Source: Pisaster brevispinus
Lineage: Eukaryota > Echinodermata > Asteroidea > Forcipulatida > Asteriidae
Direction: 5' to 3'
NCBI GenBank assembly: GCA_023634235.1
Contig: JAMKCF010000001.1
Coordinates: 14,518,258 to 14,582,257, forward strand
Length of the DNA: 64,000 nucleotides
Part shown: one piece after another, positions 56,654 through 64,000 of the stretch
Layout of the letters: every line of letters starts with the position of its first letter
Numbering within the stretch: the stretch's first letter is position 1
Notes under the pieces: model-generated
Seen by the model: only the letters and a program-made list of their open reading frames with translations
What the model was told of the DNA's origin: nothing
Databases searched by the model: none
Made by a program: the position numbers and the translations under genes

Positions 56654-58184
56654 TTATTATTATTCTTTCTCTCCCCAAAAACTTATTGACTTAACACATG
56701 GTTTTTCTAACCATCAAATGTCAATTTTAGAAAAACAAAACTGTAGTCAAATGTTTGACCATATGAAAGCTTATGTCTTGAACTAGATTTTAGATGTAAA
56801 TAAATAAACATTCTTAATTAATTATTCACGTGACAGCAGTATGAATATTTAATTAGTCAATCTTGTGCCCATGATATCTCAAGAATTATACATCCGATTC
56901 TCAAATTTTTTCAGTTATGGACTCGTTCCACATTGTGGATGAGGTCGGCATAGTTTTCACTGTCACGTCATCATGACGTCATTTGCAGGCGCATTTTCGT
57001 TCTGTGTACAAAACACATGGTGCTAAAAGTGTAAAAGTTTTGACAGTCAAAAACACATTATTTTCAATTAAATGCACTAATAAGTTTCCTATTTTACATA
57101 ATTTGTTTAGAAAAGTTAAGTGTTTTTGATAGGAGATGTTTCATGCCCAAAAAACTAATCAAAGGACCTATATAATTAATATTTAATTGGTAAAACTTGC
57201 AACCGTGGATGAAAAGGTAGGCCTTCATAGTCTACACCCAGTCTTCAGGTAGGTCATGTACCCATAGCTTTGTGCACAGCCCATTCAATTTGTACATGAG
57301 CAGCACATGTAATTCCTATGTAGGTTTAGTTTTTTTTTAAAGAATGAATCGATTGGAATTTTTTTTCTTACCATCGTGTGCCTTATATAATTTATTAGTA
57401 CGAAAAACACAACTTTTTTGCTGTGACATCATCAGGTGTCGAATTACAGTAATTCAAAGCTTATTCCTTTCAAAAATCATATCTCCTGAAGCACATGTCA
57501 TAGATTCGTATTGTTGCTTATTCTTATTCTTTATTCGGCCAAAATTAAACAAAACATGTACACTGTATATACATTAAAGCAAAAGGTGAACAAAATTGTC
57601 GGGGGGAAAATACCCTGTGGTGAACAGGATGGCTTGATGATCCACTCACAAGGAATACATAATAAACAAATAAATATATGTAATAAATTAATTAATTTAA
57701 TAAAAAGAAGTAATATAAATAAATACAAAACAAAAATATAATGCCAAACAAATAAATATAAACAACTAAAAAATAATTTTAAAAAATAAAGGATTGAAGA
57801 CAAACTATGAATAGGACCAGAAATGAATTAATACAACAAAACACAACTCACAATACAATCCTATGTGATGGCCAGGATCAACAAAAGTATACTTAAACAC
57901 TGTAGCCCAAAAGCCTGTTGATCCACTCACAAGGAGACTTAAACACATAAAAAAACAAATTATAATTTACTTACGTAATAAAATAATTGTAAATAATTTA
58001 GATAAACATTGCATGAAAAACTACTATAAATAAACCATTACAAGAAGGAAACTCTAATGGGATTGCTCCAGGCATAAGAAACAGCATGAAAAGAAACACT
58101 GGAGAAAGCAAGCTTGTCAAGGAATGAAGTCAAAAACTTTGAATGAAGCCAGAAACTAACAGTAACAGTAATACAAGCAGAAAC

Positions 58185-58613
58185 TTAACATACCGTTACT
58201 ATCATGTACAATGTATGTAAAAAGTAAAAATGCAATAATCTAGCAAATTCTCCCCACGCACCCTTTTGAAATATGCAGAAATGAGAAATTGAAAATACCG
58301 GATTACCGGATAAATTGTTACAAAAGACGTTGAAGCTATCCAAAATAAGTGAATCTTTAATGTGTGAAGGCAAATCGCTCCATAACCGAGGAAATGAAGG
58401 AATTGGTGTGTACTTGAGAGTTTGAGTCCTTGCATAATGATGGTGGAAAGTGGTCAAGTCTTGATGGCGGGTGTTTATTGTTGTGTGACTTTTGATGGCG
58501 TTACAGTCAATGAGTCCAAACAAAGAATTGACCGTGAACAGAATAATGTGTTGTTTTCTCCTATCGGTAAGGCTGATCCAATTGAGTGCTCTAAGGAGTT
58601 CCTCATAAGGCAT
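58185..58613 (-). pseudogene. LINE-C ORF2 C-terminus
   Basis: 142 codons in a different frame from the RT body (overlap at 58603-58613): MPYEELLRALNWISLTDRRK, then RHQDLTTFHHHYARTQTLKY and IPSFPRLWSDLPSHIKDS. This is the conserved LINE C-terminal block. Downstream to 57515 is 3' UTR. Confidence 0.82.
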
Positions 58614-60414
58614 GGCACCTCTGTTGTTTTAAGCACATTCTGCTCGCTCGGCGTTGTACACTTTCCAGCTTTGCAGATAATGTAGCAGTATATGGGCACC
58701 AGGCTGGTAACCCATACTCCAACACAGGTAGCACTAGCGACAAGTAGAGTGACTTGAGGGCCTGTGTTGATGACCCCCCAGCAACTTGCCAAATGAAACC
58801 AAGAGTTCTGTTTGCTTTCGATATAACATAATTAACATGATCATTCCAGTTTAATGAGTTGTTTACAGTGATCCCAAGGTATTTATATGTCGAGACCATA
58901 CCAAGGGCTGCACCTTGAAGTGTGTACTTAGGAAGATGATCAAGTAGTTTACTGCGGCGTGTCATATGCATAACTTTGGATTTCTCTGTATTAATCCTCA
59001 TGCCATTTGTTACGCTCCATTGGTCTAGTGCCGTAAGATCAAGCTGCAGAGCTTCATCGACGGGAGATTTGACTGGCTTGTAGATAAGGGTATCATCGGC
59101 GAATAATAGGGATGTTGAAATTAGGTTGTTGGAAATGTCACTGATGAAAAGGTTGAAGAGAAGAGGACCAAGGACACTTCCCTGGGGAACTCCAGAAGTA
59201 ACTGGTGCCCAAGAAGAAACGTTTCCACGGTACATAACTCGCTGTTGTCGATTAGTGAGGAATGATTTCAGCCAGGTCCACGTAGGGCCCCGGATGTTAA
59301 AGTTTCGAGCTAGTTTCTCAAGAAGGATGTGATGCGGCATGAGGTCGAAAGCCTTGCTGAAGTCAAGGAAGATGATGTCAAGACGAGGTGGGTTTGGCTT
59401 GTCGAGAATAGTTGCCCAGTCATAAATTGTGTTTGTGAGTTGGGTTACACATGATTTTCGAGCTGTAAATCCATGTTGTTTCTCTTTACCCAGGCAGAGT
59501 GAATTCACATTATTATTAATGTTATCTGCGATAGCTCTTTCTAGCACCTTACAGATCACAGATGTAAGAGCAACTGGTCGGTAGTTGGTGATGTTGCTCT
59601 GGTTACCGGCTTTGAACACTGGAGTTATTTGGGAGAGTTTCCAATCCATTGGAATAGAGCCTTTGGCAAGAGACAAATTCATCAGCCGCAGTAATGGTGG
59701 AGCAAGTGAGGATTTTGCAGCTCGTAAAATTGTTGGTGAGATAGTATCTGGGCCGGGTGCCTTGTGTGATGGCAAAGAAGACAAAGTCTTTGTCAACCAT
59801 CCTAAGCTGACTGTAATTTGAGGAAGTTCTGGAATTGGAAGGGAACAAGATGGAGGGGTCCCTGGGCATGGTGCAGCTGGAGAATGGATGGAGGTGAAAA
59901 ATTTATTGAAGGCCTGAGCAATTTCACTGGGCTTATGGATGCGGCTACCTGCAGATTGAAAGGCAGATGGACATTTAGACTTTCTTTGATCTCGTACAAA
60001 GCACCAAAAGCTTCGCTTGTTGTCAGCTGCTGCAAATAAACGATTAACAAGGTTCCAATATGATGATTTTGTCATGTTTTTCACTTGATTCCGGATCTGC
60101 TTGTAGTTTAGCCATGCAGGTCGTGAGTTCACCCGTTTAGCTTTGGTAAACAGAGTGTGTTTCAACAAGATAAGTTTTTTAAGTTCTGCAGTGATCCAGG
60201 ATGATGATTTGTGCCGCCGTTTTGACCGTGGTATGCTGTCTCGAATAGCTGCGTCAAGGATGTCTTTGAATCCTTCCCAGGAAGCATTGGAATCTTCATC
60301 ATCCAAGAATGCACACCAAGGCGCAAGATGTAAGAGTTGTAAAATTTCAAAGTCAGCTTTCCTATATTGAAGAAATGAACGGACATTTGGTTGTGGGAAG
60401 CTCTGGTGGCACAA
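58603..60414 (-). pseudogene. LINE-C reverse transcriptase
   Basis: 603 codons, a nearly complete RT. It opens with the linker WITAELKKLILLKHTLFTKA. RT blocks: LPSHKAPGPDTISPTILRAA, NYRPVALTSVICKVLERAI, FLDFSKAFDLMPHHILLEKL (motif A), SGVPQGSVLGPLLFNLFI (B), SLLFADDTLIYKP (C, intact ADD), YKYLGITVNNSLNWNDHVN and LPVLEYGLPAWCPY. The catalytic residues are intact, unlike LINE-B, but the endonuclease frames upstream are broken. Confidence 0.9.
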
Positions 60415-61139
60415 AATGTGAAGTCTACCGCATGATGGTCACTACTGATTGGGTTAGCGAAGGATCCAACGTCAGTGAATTTCTCTGTTCGATTAGCGAA
60501 AATAAGGTCGATCGTTGTTCTTGTCAAGAATGAATTGTTTGAAGGGCGAGTAACATCCTCAACTAACTGTTCAAGACCCATTGAGTCGGATATTTCTTGA
60601 AGGCTTGCTAAAAAAGTTGAATCAGTTTGCCAGTTAATATTAAAATCGCCGAGAAGAATGCAACCTTCATAGTTATGAAGTTCAGGTTGGATAAGATCAC
60701 ATGCATCCTGCAGATTATTGAAGAAAGTGACGTCTGAATTTGGAGGCCTGTAGATGAGTCCAACTAGCCATTTTGAGTTTTTGAAGGTTAATGATAGCCA
60801 GGGTCAAAATGGTTGAGATGAATAGGGAGTAGCATATCATTTACAATAAACATAATGCCACCACCGTGACTGTTTCGATCCCGCCGAATAGAGGAATATC
60901 CAGGTAAACCTGGGGATATTGTGTCAGTGTCACTAGCCGACATCCATGTCTCAGTGACACAAACAAGATCAACAGGATGGAGTTGTAAGAATGCTAGAAG
61001 ATCGTGTTGCTTGTTTCGAATGCTTCTAGCATTCAGGAGTAACCCAGATATAGAGTTTATGGGTCGAGGGTTCCTTGGATGTAGAATTGGGTCTTGCGTT
61101 GTGTCAAGTGATGAAGTAGCCAAAAACATCCTGGAATGA
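60162..61139 (-). pseudogene. LINE-C endonuclease fragments
   Basis: Frames 60788-61139 and 60162-60581, with stops between. The first has GLLLNARSIRNKQHDLLAFL (N), VDLVCVTETWMSASD (E) and SHGGGIMFIVN. The region 60582-60787 in other frames still shows the GDFN-type block (plus-strand AATATTAAAATCGCCGAG near 60635). The second has TTIDLIFANRTEKF and PISSDHHAVDFTF (the SDH motif). The 5' end of the LINE is at about 61175. Confidence 0.82.
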
Positions 61140-61879
61140 AGTATCACTACAAGATGAAATTGGCAAGATGAAAAGGTGTTACTTTGTAGCTTACTACAAT
61201 TGCAAAACATTATTTTTAGTGATGACCTCACTTTGACCTTTACTTCCAGTCCAAACAGGAAGCTCAAATCTTTACAAAATCATATCTCATGAACCACATG
61301 TCGTAAAGTCGTATTGTTTGGGTTATTTCTGAGCTTACTACAATTGCAAAAAATTGTTTTTACTGATGACCTCACTTTGACCTTTACTTCCGGTCCAAAC
61401 AGGAAGCTCAAATCTTTACAAAATCATATCTCATGAACCACATGTCATATTTGCGTAACGTTTGTGTTGTATAGTGGCTTACAACACTTTCAACATTTTA
61501 TGTTTAATCGTGACCTCACGTTGACCTTTACTACTGGTCCAAACAGGAAGTTCAAACTTTAAAAAATCATATCTCCTGAACCACATGTCATAGAGTCGTA
61601 ATGTTTGAGTTGTTTTGTAGCTTACCACACTTGAAACATTTTAAACAAAAAAGATGACCTCACTTTGACCTTAACTTCCGGTCTAAAACAAGATCCGAAC
61701 TTAATAAACCTAGTTTACACTGTAATTATCACTCTGGAAATCAAGCATTCATTTCGAACAACATTACGTCACATACACAAAATACAGAATCAGTTCACAT
61801 CTTGGGCAACAAAAAGAACTTTTTAGGTCAGCAGAACGGGACAGCTGTGTGATTGTAAGTTACAATCACTTACATCTAG

Positions 61880-62990
61880 TTGGCTGTTCCGACTTAGCAG
61901 TCGGAACAGGTTTTGTTTTTGTTGGGATTATTATTTTTATTATTATTATTATTAGCTGTTCCGACTTAGCAGTCGGAACAGGTTTTGTTTTTGTTGGATT
62001 TATTATTTTTATTATAATTATTATTATTGTTCTTTGTTTCTGTCAAAATTGCCATAGCTTTTGTACACGATTTTGTAAGAACCTAATCTCTTAAATAATA
62101 CATATGGGAGATTCAGATCTAACATCAAATTATGCTAAGAGTAAAATTGTTTAAATTCTTCATTAATTAGCTGAGTTATAATGACATGAATATTCAATTA
62201 GGCAATCTTGTTCCCACCATATCTCAAGAAGTATATGTCTGATCCTCAAACTGTTTTCAAATATAGACTCGTCTTATTATGTAGCTTATTATGTAGTCAG
62301 GTAGCCCTGCGACACAGAGAAAAATGCACGCGAAATGCCGTAACGAAATAGCCGACTTCTGGGTACCAGTCGCTGCACACTATTTATACAAAAATATCGA
62401 TCTATAGCGTATTGAAACGGTGGCTTGTGCATGTGTACATGTACGTCATGATTCTGTTGCCCGGTGCGCTCGACGATTTTGTCCCGGGCGCTACATTTTT
62501 TGAACATAAGCTTAACTCTAAATGTTAATTTTAATAAAAATTCTTAATTGATTCATTTGAATATTTAACTAATTAATCTTTGCAGCACCATATCTCAAGA
62601 AGTACACAGCCGATTTTCAAACTTTTTTCAGTTATAGACTCCTTGGGCATTGGAGGTTAGCTTAAGGAAATCGTGACTCAATATTGACCTTTACTAGGGG
62701 TCAACCGGAAGTGGGACCACATCTCAAGAACTACACAACCGATTTTAAAAAAAATTTCGGTTATAGACTCCTTGGGCATTGGAAATTAGCTTTGGGAAAT
62801 CGTGACCCAATGTTGCCTTTTTGTTAAGGGTCAACAGGAAGTGGGACCATATCTCAAGAAGTACACAAATTCAACGCTTGTGAAAGGTCAGGTGTCCTCT
62901 ATCTCAGATCAGGCTTACATTTTGAGCATTAGTCAAAGACAAATAAAATCGGAACAGCTTAGCGTTTGTCCACAAACGCTTAATGTCTAG
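61880..62990 (+). mobile_element. Helitron-like repeat, third family, copy 1
   Basis: Begins after CTAG with hairpins made of CTGTTCCGAC and GTCGGAACAG around TTAGCA at 61884-61909 and again at 61956-61981 (72-bp tandem). It ends with GCGTTTGTCCACAAACGC (62962-62979), TTAATGT and CTAG (62987-62990). Internal ATATCTCAAGAAGTA(T/C)A and CCTTGGGCATTGGA units repeat about three times. Compared with copy 2 it lacks about 324 bp between two ATGTAG words (62279 and 62291). Confidence 0.55.
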
Positions 62991-64000
62991 TTATTATTAT
63001 TAGCTGTTCCGACTTAGCAGTCGGAACAGGTTTTGTTTTTGTTGGGATTATTTTTATTATTTTTATTATTATTCTTTGTTTCTGTCAAAATTGCCAAAAC
63101 TTTTGTACACGATTTTGTATGAACATAATCTCTAAAAAAATAAATATGGGAGATTCAGATCTTACATCAAATTGAAGCTTAGAACATGAAATTATGCTTA
63201 GAGTAAAATTATTCAACTTCTTCATTAATTAGCTGAGTTATAATGACATGAATATTTAATTAGGCAATCTTGTTCCCACCATATCTCAAGAAGTATATGT
63301 CTGATCCTCAAACTGTTTTCAAATATAGACTCGTCTTGTTATGTAGCTCTGCAGCGTGGCAAAAAAATCATAAAACGTCATCAATGACGTCATTTGTTGG
63401 CGCGTTTTTGTTCTGTGTACAAAACACTTGGCGCTGAAAGGGCAAATGTTTTGACAGTCAAAAACACGATATTTTCAAATAAAATTACGAATTAGTTTCC
63501 TAAATTGCATAAACTGTTTTGAAAAGTTAATTGCTTTTAATAAGATGTTCCTGGTCATTAAAACTAATCAAAGTAGAAAAATTTCCACGATAATTAACGA
63601 TTCAGTGACAAATCGGACACCAATGGCTAGCCATATTATTGAGTCTTGGAGACAAGGTTCCGTTCATCGACTAAAAATGTAGTCAGGTAGCCCTGCGACA
63701 CAGAGAAAAGTGCATGCGAAATGCCGTAACGAAATAGCCGACTTCTGGGTACCAGTCACTGCACACTATTTATACAAAAATATCGATCTATAGCGTATTG
63801 AAACGGTGGCTTGTGCACGTGTACAGTTATAGACATTGTAGAACTCCTTGGGCATTGGAGATTAGCTTTGGAAAACCGTGACCCAATGTTGACCTTTACT
63901 TCCGGGTCAACCGGAAGTGAGACCATATCTCAAGAACTACACAACCGATTTTCAAACTTTTTTCAGTTATAGACTCCTTGGGCATTGGAGATTAGTTTTG
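62991..64000 (+). mobile_element. Helitron-like repeat, third family, copy 2 (runs off the window)
   Basis: Starts TTATTATTATTAG and the same CTGTTCCGAC/GTCGGAACAG hairpin (63004-63029), then follows copy 1 closely (TTTGTTTCTGTCAAAATTGC, TACACGATTTTGTA, GGAGATTCAGATCT). Its 3' end lies beyond 64000. Confidence 0.55.

Larger units (their letters stand above)
57515..61175 (-). mobile_element. LINE-C: CR1-like non-LTR retrotransposon inserted in a repeat
   Basis: 3,661 bp on the minus strand, delimited by comparison with the uninterrupted repeat copy at 5.0 kb. The 3' tail is AATAAAGAATAAGAATAAG, a (GAATAA)n microsatellite joined to a polyadenylation signal. ORF2 pieces carry endonuclease and RT; ORF1 is absent, so the copy is probably 5'-truncated. 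The RT signature ITPVFKAGNQSNITNYRPVA and LTSVICKVLERAI with QHGFTARKSC is CR1-like. No clear target duplication. Confidence 0.85.
56654..61879 (+). mobile_element. Helitron-like repeat of the second family (right copy), split by LINE-C
   Basis: Left part 56654-57514 and right part 61176-61879 together match 3753-5554. The break falls inside TCGTATTGTT...GTGTTATTTTGTAGC of the left-hand copy. The 3' end is GATTGTAAGTTACAATC (61851-61867), ACTTACAT and CTAG (61876-61879). No coding capacity of its own. Confidence 0.65.

Noticed and set aside
1..64000. CRISPR array, operons, ribosome binding sites or prophage
   Set aside because: The window is eukaryotic; tandem repeats lack spacer structure and gene spacing is not bacterial.

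Overview
This is eukaryotic, almost certainly metazoan, DNA: AT-rich, with spliced exons flanked by GT/AG signals, three non-LTR retrotransposons, a BEL/Pao LTR retrotransposon, a Helitron-class element with OTU and endonuclease domains, a V-domain type SINE and many short repeats. That mix suggests a marine invertebrate (lancelet, hemichordate, echinoderm or mollusc type). The species cannot be fixed from the sequence alone.

Layout. 1-2.5 kb holds the last exon of a plus-strand gene. 2.5-6.4 kb is a head-to-tail array of small Helitron-like repeats, several ending in a hairpin plus CTAG, followed by a 65-bp tandem repeat. 7.6-15.8 kb is a complete minus-strand BEL/Pao element with two ~1,044-bp LTRs and a 5-bp target duplication (CTTAC), but its pol is broken. 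16.45-20.05 kb is a near-perfect second copy of that element's 5' half plus flank, separated by ~600 bp of unrelated sequence. 20-25.5 kb is non-coding with a tRNA-type SINE, a small hAT-like MITE and a decayed minisatellite. 25.5-35.3 kb is a degenerate Helentron-like element (PHD-like finger, OTU protease, Rep, PIF1-type helicase, endonuclease). 35.9-39.1 kb is an L2-like LINE. 41.2-43.0 kb is a candidate solo LTR split by a 1,053-bp terminal-inverted-repeat element. 43.5-43.9 kb is a LINE/SINE tail. 44.9-49.4 kb is a second LINE with ORF1 and ORF2. 49.8-54.1 kb is the best host gene: seven minus-strand exons that join in perfect phase into a 349-residue protein with replication-protein-A-like OB-fold sequence. 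56-64 kb is a second Helitron-like repeat array, one member of which is split by a CR1-like LINE (57.5-61.2 kb).

How it fits together. Apart from the two host-type genes, all recognisable coding sequence is transposon-derived, and all of it lies on the minus strand. Nested insertions give relative ages: the CR1-like LINE is younger than the repeat it splits; the TIR element is younger than its solo LTR; the BEL insertion came before the 3.6-kb duplication, which copied its LTR, target duplication and flank. Nearly every transposon reading frame is cut by frame changes with short overlaps, so none of these elements looks autonomous.
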